Assembly: GCF_052324685.1 (NCBI RefSeq)
Contig: NC_135226.1
Location: 21,820,482-21,884,481, forward strand
DNA length: 64,000 nt
Direction: 5' to 3'
Source of the DNA: Brachyhypopomus gauderio
Lineage: Eukaryota > Chordata > Actinopteri > Gymnotiformes > Hypopomidae
The notes under the pieces were generated by a model, which had not been told where the DNA came from, searched no databases, and saw only the letters and a program-made list of their open reading frames with translations. Numbering within the stretch: position 1 is the stretch's first letter; every line of letters starts with the position of its first letter. Position numbers and translations under genes: made by a program. Below are positions 32,700-49,794 of this stretch, piece after piece.

Positions 32700-34160
32700 A
32701 TGGGAGGGGCTCCTGCATTATGGATTAGTCAACTCTCATTTCTTCATACTGTTTGCTAGAGCCCAGTAAGAAATGGTCCCTATGTTGAGTCTCTTGGGAT
32801 TTTAAAGTATCAGATGTGGAACTGGATTTATCTGCTGGGTTTGTCTTGAATGTGCTATTACTACACAACCCATAATGGTGTCTGCTGTCTCCTGTCCCTT
32901 TACACCAGCCTTCCCCAGAGCACAGAGGTCAACCAACAGGCCTCAGAGCCCACCGTGCATACTACTTACAAAAGGTTCAGCTCGTAATGACAGAAATGTG
33001 TTTAAACAACAATGGCCTTGATCACATTACATTTTCACAAACACTTATTACACATTACACGTTATTGAATAACACAGGATATGCACTCATATTTGTTTCA
33101 TTTCTGACTCACGAGAATTAATGTCGTGTATTCACCTCTGGCTCTAGCAATGCAGTGTTGCTTTCCTAAGGTTCAACTGACTGAATACATAAAAAAAACA
33201 GTGAGCACATAAACACCAGTAAAATTGATTACAGATATTACCTGTTACATATGTTGTCATATGTAGGGCTGGGATTAACAAGAATGAATTTCCTAGTAAA
33301 TGGTTTTATCACTGAACCGCTGTTGAAATCAGACATCATTAATCAATTAAGCTCCTAACACATAATCAAAATAGTGAACCTTATATCACACTGATGTCAT
33401 GTCCTACACTTGCCAGCATTGCTTTCTGGCATACAAATACATTAAACATCAATTAGTCTAACAAAGTATATTCACAGCAGTTCAGATTGTACTTGCTCAA
33501 TCAGAATGGGTGTAAGGCACTAATGGCCTTTATGTGTATATATGTGTGTCTGTAGTTTTAGAACATTAACCCCTTAATTATTTACATGTTAAATTCTTAA
33601 AAGGGTCAAGATACAAACGTACTCTGATATGTGTTATGCTATGTAATGAAAAAACACGTTGCTGATTTAATCTTAGAGCTGCCTGCTATCATTAAAATTA
33701 AGCTGGACGAATGCTGATAGCCATTTGACTGGGTTCAGTCTTTTGGGAGAATGTGAGATGATGTACCACTTGCCTGTTAGCACAGAAGCGACTGACAGAC
33801 TCTTAGCGGTGGAAGCATGCCCGCCCCTGTCTGTCAGTGGCTGTCTGTTGTTAACTGTTCCGGCTGAGCCGTGAGGCGGGAGACCTTCTCACCTTATGGA
33901 TCTGCAGCTTTTTGGCGTTTTGCCCCTGCTGGGATCTCCTACCAGTGTGTGGTGCACATTATACTGGGTGCTGTGCACAGTTGCCCACACCAGGTGCTAT
34001 CTCTGTTCGACGCCGTCTGTTTGAGAACATAGTGCCTGTATAGAGAGCAGAGTAACTCCACTGGATCCCGAACAAGAATGCGTCTGTGTGTGTTCGATGT
34101 GCTCATGGTGTCTGCTCGCTTTGAATGAAATTATTAAAGCAGTTACAGTGATACATTTGT
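32573..34160 (+). other. map6: Probable map6 3' UTR
   Basis: No coding sequence was recognised. A compound (GT/GC)n tract lies at about 32597-32697. A less AT-rich block at about 33720-34130 ends with ATTAAA near 34131, which could be the polyadenylation signal. This assignment is tentative; the sequence between is AT-rich and featureless. Confidence 0.35.
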
Positions 34161-34783
34161 CCTGTGTTTTTGTTCATTTTTAAGAAATCATCTTTATTGC
34201 ATTTCACATGAACCGCAAATGGACTTTTCAGACAAAATTGTTATTGATACTTCAAGGTAAACAGAAAATGAAAATTCTAAGAAAATATATGAAAGACAAA
34301 AGTTTTAAACTCTGACATACTGTATTATAGCATACAGAGGAAACTAAACACACTTTTTAAAACTAATATATTTAAAATATATTTATTAAATTAGCTGGTT
34401 TTGAAAAATGAGAACTGAACTTAATTTCCAATAATGTTGAGGGGGTCTGTACCTGTATAATTCTACATATATGAATCCTTTCCCAGTACACTGGTGTATG
34501 TTGACATCCTTTCCCAGTACACTGGTGTATGTTGACATCCTTTCCAAGGACACTGGTGTGACTGAAGACCTACTGGGAGATAATGAACGTCATAGAGAAC
34601 TTCATGTTTCATAGAGAGAGAGCTGGAATTGGAACATGTGGCTGACACATGACACATGTCATCTCAGAAGAACTAGTGTGTGTGTGTCATGAGAGAAGAT
34701 GTCACACCAGCAGCTTCAGTCATGCTCACACAGTTCAGGGAATGTTTCAGATCTGTGTTCTACAGGTGGGACGGGGTGCACAC

Positions 34784-34819
<36 letters not shown>

Positions 34820-35190
34820 CACTAGTCTCTGTTTGGGTGGAGACTATTCCCTTTAAGTTTCTTCTGAAACCGTAGGTTAAACCCTTTTGCTTTCTAATGG
34901 ATAATGGATATCTGCATACTGTGGAAATTTTAATTACATTTTGGATGTTTACAAAGACATTTTGGATTGTGGTATAATTAATCATAGTTCCTTAGTCATT
35001 GCATTAACATTTGAGTTAATTTATTGAAGCAATTCTTTATTATTATACAGGATTTAACACCCATATTTGTTAAACTTCACAGAGTAAAATAAACTTATGT
35101 TTCATATACTTATGATTGATTTTCTCTCAAAACCAGAGAAGAATCCCACATGAAATAATCTTGATCTGATTAAAAAAACTTTATTTGAAG
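34161..35190. other. map6-hinfp intergenic DNA
   Basis: No gene was seen. It contains three copies of a 32-bp unit with the core TTTCCCAGTACACTGGTGTA at about 34474-34560 and a (GAT)n tract at about 34784-34818. An AATAAA-type signal is readable on the minus strand near 35178, but no minus-strand gene could be attached to it. Confidence 0.5.
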
Positions 35191-35199
35191 CCCATACAA

Positions 35200-35512
35200 G
35201 TATACGACCGCGTCGAGGGACTTTTATTCTATCTCGTGTGATTCAGTCACGGTGCGACTCAAGCACAGACGCTCCCGCGTACCAGCGCGACACTGTCCGC
35301 CCGTCCGTGGCGCCGCGTCCGTGTCATTCTGCACTCACGTCCGTCCAAAACAACATACTGGGTCATTGGACTTCACGACAGAACCGTGTTTGACCAGTTG
35401 ACCTGGACAGTAACGTTTAAAACACTCGTGTGTGTGTTGTTGCTCCTGTTTGGCTAAGCTAGCGAGCTAAAGGTCGTTGGTTGTTCCTCCATTAGGAGCT
35501 TAAACAGACCAA
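35200..35512 (+). promoter_or_regulatory. hinfp: hinfp CpG promoter and probable noncoding exon 1
   Basis: CpG-rich sequence from about 35210 to 35345 is followed by a leader-like segment with GGCTAAGCTAGCGAGCTAA near 35453-35471 and a donor CAA|GTGAGT after 35512. The first coding exon follows at 35874. Both the transcription start and the noncoding exon are inferred. Confidence 0.45.
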
Positions 35513-35878
35513 GTGAGTAAATAAACAGATAAATAGATAAATAAGCAGATAACACACACACACGTTTGGACACCTCTCCTGTCTGTGTGTAAGTAAACGA
35601 AGTGTAAGTAGCTTTACGTAAGTACAAAGTCTTTACTCAAGATGTTTATCGCACGTTAACGGCCTGTTTTTGTCTTAACTGGCTCCACTGACCTGCTTCT
35701 CTCTGGTTATTTTACATACACGCTTCATATTAGTATCTAGTGTGTTTGTGTGTATGTAACTAGTGTGTTCCTGTTTTATCTGTGCTGGATATTTCTAGGG
35801 TCCTTGTCCAGTTGAGGTTGTGTGAGTATAACTTCATTATGTGTTCGAGTTACTGCCCTGTGATCCTGTGCAGGTACG

Positions 35879-37886
35879 ATGGCCAAGAGGAGGAAGGTGT
35901 TCAACATGGTGATCGCGTGTGAGTGGGCTTCGTGTACGTTCAGAGGAGGGAGCATGGAGGAGTTTAGTGAGCACATGTCCTCACACGTAAAGGAGCATCT
36001 GGGTGAGGGGGACGCTATGGAGGAGCTTGGTGAGTGACACATGTACCGGTGTGGGTGAATACACTTCACATGGCTGTCAGGAATACAAATGTTCTTAATG
36101 TAGTGAATAGTTTATTGCCTGGCAGTTTAAGATAGACTAACAAACGTGTTGTGTGTGAAACGCTCTCTGCTCCAGACGACTACCCGTGTTTGTGGCAGGG
36201 CTGTGAGTTCCTGGCGATGGGCAGTCCCAGCGAGCTGGTGGCCCACGCACACTTCCACGTCTTCCACAGCAAGCTGAAGTTTATCGGCACCCAGCTGCTG
36301 GAGTCACACCCCGAGCTGCCCAGCTGCACCCAGGAGCTGCACAGCAACAACCTGCTGACTGACGTCTCGGACGGGTTCGTGTGTCAGTGGGAGCACTGTG
36401 ACGTGAGTACTGCCCCCTTCGTCACGTCTGGATGTCTAGCGTTTCCTGCTGTCGCTTGTTTCGTCAGGGGCATTACGTTACGTCGTCAGGGTTACGTGGG
36501 ATACAGGACGGTGGTAGATTCATGTGATTTTCTCGGCAGAGTACGTTTAACAATCCGGAGTGGTTCTACCGCCATGTGGACATGCACGCGCACTGCACGG
36601 AGTTACAGCTGCTCCCAGATCAGCAGCAGGCGCTCTTCTGCAGCTGGAAAGGTAGGCCACGCATAACCAGAGAGCACAAAACCACAGGGGCCTTTTGCCC
36701 AAGCCTTGAGTGCGGTTTGGCTCTGCCGGCAGTGTGCTGAGGGTGCTCGTCACGTGTGCTGAGGGTGCTCGTCACGTGTGCTGAGGGTGCTCGTCACGTG
36801 TGCTGAGGGTGCTCGTCACGTGTGCTGAGGGTGCTCGTCACGTGTGCTGAGGGTGCTCGTCACGTGTGCTGAGGGTGCTCGTCACGTGTGCTGAGGGTGC
36901 TCGTCACGTGTGCTGAGGGTCCTCGTCACGTGTGCTGAGGGTCCTCGTCACGTGCGCTGAGGGTCCTCGTCACGTGTGCTGAGGGTGCTCGTCACGTGTG
37001 CCTTCCAGGCTGCGACGCCTTCTTCAAGATCAAGTACCGGCTGCGTGAGCATCTGCGCAGTCACACGCAGGAGCGTCTGGTCGCCTGCCCAACCTGCGGC
37101 TGCATGTTCTCCAGCAACACCAAGTTCTTCGACCACATCCAGAGACAAGCTGAGCCCGAGGGTACGTGTGCCACTCACAGACCCGTAGTGTACCGCGTTA
37201 AAACGCTCAACACACTCACAGACTCGTAGTGTACTGTATTAAAACGCTCATCGCAGACACTGAACATGCTAGTTGGAGAGGTTGATTGCGTTATGTATTT
37301 GGTGTACACTGCACAGTGAGGTGTTTCTGGTTTATTTGAGTGTTATGATTTAGTGTATGTACGCTCTGTATGTTCAGAGTCCTTGACGTGTGGACACTGT
37401 GATAAAGGATTCGCTAACGAGAGGCTACTGAGGGACCACGTGCGACAACACGGTGCGTTCACAGCTAGAGCTGCTTCTACTTGGAGTGCTTATTTACTTC
37501 ATGACATCTCATGATTTAATAGATGCTACATCGGCGTTTAAGTAAACCACCCAGATTAAATCTGAACCGTAAAATTCTATAAAGAATGTTTTCAGTAAAG
37601 CTCGTCTTTGTGTTTTTGCAGTAAATCACATTAAGTGTCCGCTGTGTGACATGACCTGCACGTCTCTGTCCACCCTGAAGATCCACATTAAGTTCCGCCA
37701 CTGTGACGAGCGACCTTTCCCCTGTGACTTCTGTGAGAGCAGGTACAGAAACACCCCCACACACACACACACCTACCCCACACCCCCATACCACACACAC
37801 ACCTACCCCACACCCCCATACCACACACAACACCATATGACCTTTCCCCTGTGACTTCTGTGAGAGCAGGTAGAGATACACCCCCC

Positions 37887-37923
<37 letters not shown>

Positions 37924-38961
37924 CCCCACACCACCACCCCCCCTCTGACAGGTGAGGTGGGGGGGGGGGGGGGGGGGGCATTGTGCTCTGATCCTTTACG
38001 TTTGCCCTTCAGCTTCAAGAATCAGCACGACCTCCGGAAGCACATGGAGACCCACAACGAGGGAGCCGCGTACCACTGCACGGTTCAGGGCTGCGGCTAC
38101 TCGTCCCGCATGGCCCACAGCATGAATCAGCACTACAAGAGAGTTCACGAGGTCGGCCAGCAGGGGGCGCCATTCACTCGCCTTAGAACACGGCTGGTTT
38201 CACTAGCGGAGCGGCTCGGTGTAATAATGGACCATGATTGTTGCCAACAGGGAAATATGGTGTCGAGGTATAAATGTCATCTGTGTGACAAGAACTTCTC
38301 GTGGTGCTACACCCTCACGCTTCACCTGCGGAAGAAACATCAGCTCAAATGGCCGTCGGGACACTCCCGCTTCAGGCAGGCACAACGTGGTTCTTCCTCA
38401 CCGCACAAAGTAGCTTGTGTCGTACGCGTCTCCGTATTAATACATTTGTCACTTCACAAAGAGATTCTATCAGATAACGAGGGACAGGGCCGCTCTCTTA
38501 GTGTGTAAATGTACTCTGGCTGTGTGACGTTGTGTGTTGTGTTGAACAGGTATAAGGAAGACCAGGACGGATACTTGCGGTTAAACATGGTTCGCTTTGA
38601 GACCGTGGAGGTGACGGAGGAGCTGATCAAGAACATGGAGGAGAAACGCACCCCACGCAAGGTGTCGGCCTCCACCCACAAGAGGGCGGTGCTGCAGGCG
38701 GACAGCACGTCCACCACCACCGCTCCATCAGCAGAACCTTCCTCGTCCTCATCCTCTTCCTCCACCGAGCGCGTGGACAAGGCCGACCCCACCAAGGAGG
38801 ACGTGTCCCCCGTGTACTGTGTCCTCAGCCCCGTTAGCGAGGTGGACGTTGATCTGGAGACATTACCAGAGGCGGAGTCGGAGGCGGAGTCAGGGGCGGA
38901 GTCGGGGGCAGTTCGAGCTCTGGCTGCCGTTGCCAGAGGGTTGGGTATGGACGTGGTGTGA
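35879..38961 (+). CDS. hinfp: Histone H4 transcription factor HINFP (MIZF)
   Basis: About 504 aa, coding exons 35879-36029, 36176-36402, 36540-36651, 37009-37161, 37378-37452, 37622-37742, 38013-38151, 38251-38375 and 38550-38961, with agreeing phases. HINFP binds the cell-cycle element of histone H4 promoters at the G1/S transition, with NPAT. The order of C2H2 fingers follows the family: [55 protein letters not shown] then [32 protein letters not shown], the [12 protein letters not shown] finger and [15 protein letters not shown] before [14 protein letters not shown] conserved YKEDQDGY block follows, then a Ser- and Glu-rich acidic tail. The human protein is 517 aa. Oddities: intron 7 (38152-38250) is 99 bp, stop-free and in frame; intron 8 uses a GC donor (CAG|GCAGGC after 38375); intron 6 contains a copy of the preceding exon end. 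Confidence 0.93.
36735..37000 (+). repeat. 22-bp minisatellite of E-boxes in hinfp intron 3
   Basis: About 12 copies of GTGCTGAGGGTGCTCGTCAC plus GT. Each unit junction creates GTCACGTGTG, a perfect CACGTG E-box. The array ends only a few bases before the acceptor CCTTCCAG at 37008, so the last unit supplies most of the sequence upstream of the 3' splice site. The left end begins about 85 bp after the donor. Confidence 0.93.
37713..37870 (+). repeat. Tandem duplication of a hinfp exon end with its splice donor
   Basis: The last ~31 bases of the exon ending at 37742, plus the donor (CTTTCCCCTGTGACTTCTGT, then GAGAGCAGGTA), recur inside the following intron at about 37839-37871. The two copies are 127 bp apart, separated by CA-rich units (ACCTACCCCACACCCCCATA). 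Using the second donor would shift the frame and insert stop codons. A G20 run follows at 37959-37978 before the next exon. Confidence 0.9.
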
Positions 38962-39617
38962 GACGTGGACCAGTACCGCACGTGACCCCGCCGGGGCCCT
39001 CTCGCATAACACGTGTTTTAGGAAAGACTGCAGTGTTTAACACAACTGGATGTTCATCAGTGGTTAAATGCAGACTTGCCAAATAGATTAATTTTGTTTT
39101 TAGAATAGTGTGTCTTTTAAAATGATCTCAGGTGCTGCTGATCCCGTCTGGGTGGACAGATGTGTCAGCTTCGTTGTTTTTTACAGTTTTACAGATGTTT
39201 TACTTGGTATTATTTACACATTTATTTACATTTAAATAGTCTCAGTTTAGTGAGACCCCATACATCATTCATTTTTACATTTACTAGATCACTATTGTTT
39301 TTCTTACTGAAAATGTGCTCGCTTAATTGTTCTAATGTCAATAATCAATAAAAACAAATCAATAAATAAATCAGTAAAGATGGATTCTTTTCTTAAAGTT
39401 TTTTAATCATTTTTATCCACAAAAAAGTCACGGGCCAGTTTCCCAATTGTTGATTAAGCCTAGATGTTGAAAAAGAACTGGATTAAAACTCCTCACAAAC
39501 AGTGCTTTAATGAAAGACTAGGCTTAACCTCACAGTGGCCCCGATGAATTTGCCCCCTGTACATTCCCAACACTGTACACCTGTCAGACGTTAAGTGCCT
39601 GGCTCCACCCCTGAGAC
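38962..39617. other. Convergent 3' UTRs of hinfp and the auts2-family gene
   Basis: The hinfp stop (38961) and the auts2-family stop (39618-39620, minus) are 656 bp apart, tail to tail. AATAAA occurs on the plus strand near 39347 and 39364. A minus-strand AATAAA is readable near 39222, so the two transcripts may overlap at their 3' ends. No other gene was seen. Confidence 0.6.
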
Positions 39618-45840
<6,223 letters not shown>

Positions 45841-46257
45841 GTGCAGCTGTCGCTCTGGTTGTTCTGGTCCACAGGTAGCTCGGGAAGGTCAGAGCGATCT
45901 CAGTCCTTCTTCTACGTCCAGGACAGATGCGCAAACCTCTACTCCTCCTTCCAAAGCACCTCCACACCTGCTTTTGTCTGCTCTCGCGTCTGCGCAGGCT
46001 GTGACATCACTGACATCTGCCGAGACAAAACGAGTCCCATCAGTGCAAAACGCTTCACACGGTCGACACTCACTGCTCAAATGGTCCACCGCTGTGAGGA
46101 CCCATCGCTTGGACTGCATCAGTAGGAAAATACAGCCAGCGTACTCAAATGCATTATGGGAAATAAATCTAATTTAGAACTAGGCCACTAATAATCCGCT
46201 AATTTCATTTGATAACGTCGTTCCAAGAAAAGGATATTAGTGTAATGCTATCAGTTA
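45841..46257 (-). other. Region upstream of the last recognised auts2 exon
   Basis: This GC-balanced stretch has a minus-strand frame at 46119-45889 of 76 codons with no recognised homology, and possible splice signals (CGGCAG near 46022, GCAG|GTGTGG near 45970). It may hold another auts2-family exon or the 5' end of the exon at 45729, but no family motif can be read. Left unassigned. Confidence 0.25.
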
Positions 46258-46900
46258 ATGTTGTTAGGCAGGGCCAAGCAGCCGTGCAGCCAGGAGGGCG
46301 CTAGCAGCGTGAGGAGAGGCAGGCGTGGCCCTGGCACGGCTAATAAAGCGGGGCTTAGGGAACAGAGACGCAAGCTTGGCTCTTTTATTGCGCCACCTTT
46401 TCCGTGGCATTACGCCGCTCTCCTCTTTAATTCGGCTTCCCTCAAAGTAAACCTAGCATTTAATGGCTAATGTCGGTGTCACTTTGACATTTACCGGACC
46501 TTCCCAGGGGTGAACCAATGGCAAATGCAAATGAGGCGGAGGACTGGAATCCCGAGAGGATTGTGGATGTATACAACCTGCAATTACCTCCTTCTGAATG
46601 CCACTCAGGCACATGAGGATAAGCAGCAAATCTCCTTTGTGTGGAGCTGTCAGTTCGGGCCTTTTCCCTCCCTGGAGCCTGTTGTACTGAGAGTGAAAGG
46701 TCTTTTGAGAGGGCCATAATGGATGGTTAGGCTCTCTCAGAGCACAGCTCCACACGGGGGCTCCGGGGGGGCCGGGGAAGAGGGAGCAGTAGGAGAAGCT
46801 TATTTCTGTGTGTGGAGTGGCGACAGTCCCCTGGTGTGCGGTGTGTGTGGAGCAGGGTGACGCAAGCGTAGGGGGTGAACATGGTAACGGCTGCAACAGC
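46258..46900. promoter_or_regulatory. Candidate conserved noncoding element 1
   Basis: This is a high-complexity, repeat-free block without a credible coding frame. It contains a POU octamer ATGCAAAT at 46525-46532, CCAAT and several TAAT/ATTA cores. AUTS2-family introns are known to hold many deeply conserved enhancers, and the composition here resembles them, but conservation could not be tested. Confidence 0.3.
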
Positions 46901-48689
46901 GCGCCCGACAGCAGCTACAGCCTTATGGTGCAGGACCGGCGCTCGAAGAAATTATGAAATAATCACATGTGAAATGTTTCGCCTAGAAAGCAGTCTGTGA
47001 CGTCTGTATTACTGTCACCTCCACTGCATTTAATCTAACTGCACAGATAGAAAATATTTAACATGTCACAAGACGATCCAAAATTCACAGCATAAAAAAA
47101 ACAAAAAGGTTATTTTAGACGAACCTGCAATTAGATCCTATTCACTCACAACAGATCAGGGCTGCTTAACGTTTTCAGGTTGTGTTATTGATCTGTTTTT
47201 TGAAACGTGTCATTAGTCAGTATTCTACACATATTGACAATAAAACACGCTCAAAAAAGCTTAGTGTGACATAATGAACCACAACAGTAACATGTTCATC
47301 CTGGCCGTCATTACTGGCTTCACTGTTAGAACTGTTTTCTGTTTTGTTGAAGCCACAATCAGATCTTTGAAGGAGGTTTCGTTTCATTTGTTATTCCAAC
47401 TCATTTTCAAAAACACCATGTTTTTTCCCCCAAATCACTGGTTGTGTCTCATTTCTTTTCCTTCTTCGTTTGGAACCATTTAGAGGTCTCAAATCCGCGT
47501 TTCCACGTGGAGTGTTTGTTCTTCCAAACAGCTCTGAATTCCAGAGGATACCACACACTACCTCATGTCCTTTTTAGTTTAGACATTTCAGTGCAGATGC
47601 TGTAACTTAACCCGACTGGGACCCGGAGTACTGGTTTCCAGTTGGGAGTCATGGCACATTAATGTTCTTTTGAGGCAGGTTAGGTATTAGGGTTAAGCTC
47701 CTTGAGCTGTCAGCCCACCAGCAAATGTGTCTTCCTATTTCTCTGGCAGCTCTGTTGTTCAAGCAGTCTTTGTCATTCATCAAGCCCATTACTGAGCTAA
47801 CCCTCCCTGGCATGCCGGGGTTTACCGCCTAATCCCTCCTTTCACACAAAGGCTAGATTAGCTGAAGGTTAAACAATCTTGTTCTTTAAATTTCTGTCCT
47901 GGTCGGAGTGCTGGGAAAAAGCTCTTAATCTTGTGAGAGAGCAGTTGGAAGAGGTTTGTGCGAGCACAAAAGAGACACACAGGACTCTTAGGCTTAAAGC
48001 AAGCTCCCCGGAAGGCAGGCCAGAAAGGGTTTCCAGTGGCGATCGTTCCGGAGGGGACGGCCCACGGCCCATAAATCATCCTCCAACGCCTCTAACAGCA
48101 CCAGCCGTGTGCAGTTGGCCGGCGAATCGGACAGAGAAACAGTTGTTCTTGCGTGCTGACAGATTCCCACGTTGGTTTTAGCTTTAGCTGTGAATGAACC
48201 CCGGTCAGCTAAAGGTACATCTGTTTCACACCACCACTCGTGTCCATAAACAGTTGTCCAACATCTGAGGATTACATGGTGTTACTACCTTCAGTGCGAA
48301 GGATGTTGAAACGTTCCCTGTCGCACAACATTTCACAAACTATAAAATAACCATTGATGTAAACTTGAAATGTTTAGACAACACAGCAACAGCTACGTGC
48401 CATGAAAATAAACCAACAAGTAGAGCTAAACAAGATACACAAAACATACTAAGAATATTTTCATATGAACTGGGAGATATGAAAGATTAGCCGTGTCACA
48501 TCCACTCCTGAACTACTTCAAGAAACATTTTGGCCCAGTGGGAGTGTAAATTAGATTAAAGATTACGCGGACCTAAAATAAGGCATTATGGAACATATAT
48601 CAGAATTATATGCCAATTCTATCTGAAAGTTCAGTCAGTATTGTATAGAGGATCAACATTTAAGCAAAGTCTTCCTGCAAATTTGTGCA

Positions 48690-48747
<58 letters not shown>

Positions 48748-49369
48748 ACGTACCCTTCCGCTGTCTTCAACACTAAGCCTATTTGATCGCAAATACACCA
48801 CAGCAAGTAGTAACAACAAAATCTTACATAAAAGACATAATATTTTTCACACTACATAAAAGAGGCCATGTTTTTAATTTGAACCTTTCAGCAGTGACTG
48901 GATAACAACCCGTCTCTGTTATTTCATATAACTAATGTATAATTAAAGCCCAACCTTGTGCATACACGCGGGATGAGAGATATTAACATGGCATTCGACA
49001 TGAAGAAATACTGTTATTTGAGCAAGACACTCCTGGCATCCGAGATAATCCCTTCACAAAGCACGACGTCAGACAGCAGCCCTGTAACGAGTGAACGGTG
49101 GAGACCGTCTGAATCAGGAAACAGGTGAGTGCACCGAGCTCCTTCATCATCCAGTGGTCAGGTTTCTCCCAGTTAGGGATCAGGGCCGCTGATGTAGGGC
49201 ACACACGAACACAATGGCTGTCAGTGCCTGTGGGATGTCTTGCGCTGTGTGTCTCGCGCTGTGTGTTTCCTGGAAAACTCAGTACCACTCCCACCCACAC
49301 TGCAGCCCAACAATGTGTGGCATGAAGGACCCCGGAGGCTCCCTGACCTTAGCAGCGCAGAAGGAGCTG

Positions 49370-49370
<1 letters not shown>
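46901..49370. other. Noncoding DNA, with one enhancer-like stretch near 47.7-48.2 kb
   Basis: No exon was recognised. The part 47700-48180 has the same high-complexity look as the other candidate enhancers (TAATCCC, CTAGATTAGC). A (GT)n tract lies at 48692-48744. The rest is AT-rich and featureless. Confidence 0.4.
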
Positions 49371-49371
<1 letters not shown>

Positions 49372-49406
<35 letters not shown>

Positions 49407-49720
49407 GGGGGGGGGGGGCCTGACCAGGCCAGGCTGCCTCCAGCCAACACGGCCGCGGTGGGGCGGGTGGATCGGTTGTCACCCTAACGCGGGCGTGTTT
49501 AGCCAGGGCTGGCCCTTAGCGCTCGTAAGCCAGGTAGCCAGAGTGTTTATATGAGCTGTGCTGAGAGCTTTGAGCCGACAGCTGCTGATCTGATCCCTCC
49601 CCGGCTATGTCCCCCCCCCCCCCCCCCCCCCTCGTGCCTGGCTCTGCTCAGGTTACTGACAGAACAATGTCAACCCTGTGCAGGTTCTTTGTATGGCAGG
49701 CCCGGCTGCACTAGCACTCG

Positions 49721-49793
<73 letters not shown>
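49372..49793. repeat. (GT)n-G15, C21 and (GT)n cluster
   Basis: A (GT)n run ending in G15 lies at 49372-49418, a C21 run at 49611-49631 and a (TG)n run at 49723-49793. Long homopolymers of this kind can stall polymerases or form G-quadruplex-like structures and are prone to assembly error. Confidence 0.9.

Positions 49794-49794
<1 letters not shown>

Noticed and set aside
35160-35500. Minus-strand gene ending at an AATAAA near 35178
   Set aside because: No coding frame or splice pattern supports it, and the CpG block fits the hinfp promoter.
49240-49554. Plus-strand 104-codon frame with a Cys-Val repeat
   Set aside because: Produced by a (GT)n-G15 tract; no homology.
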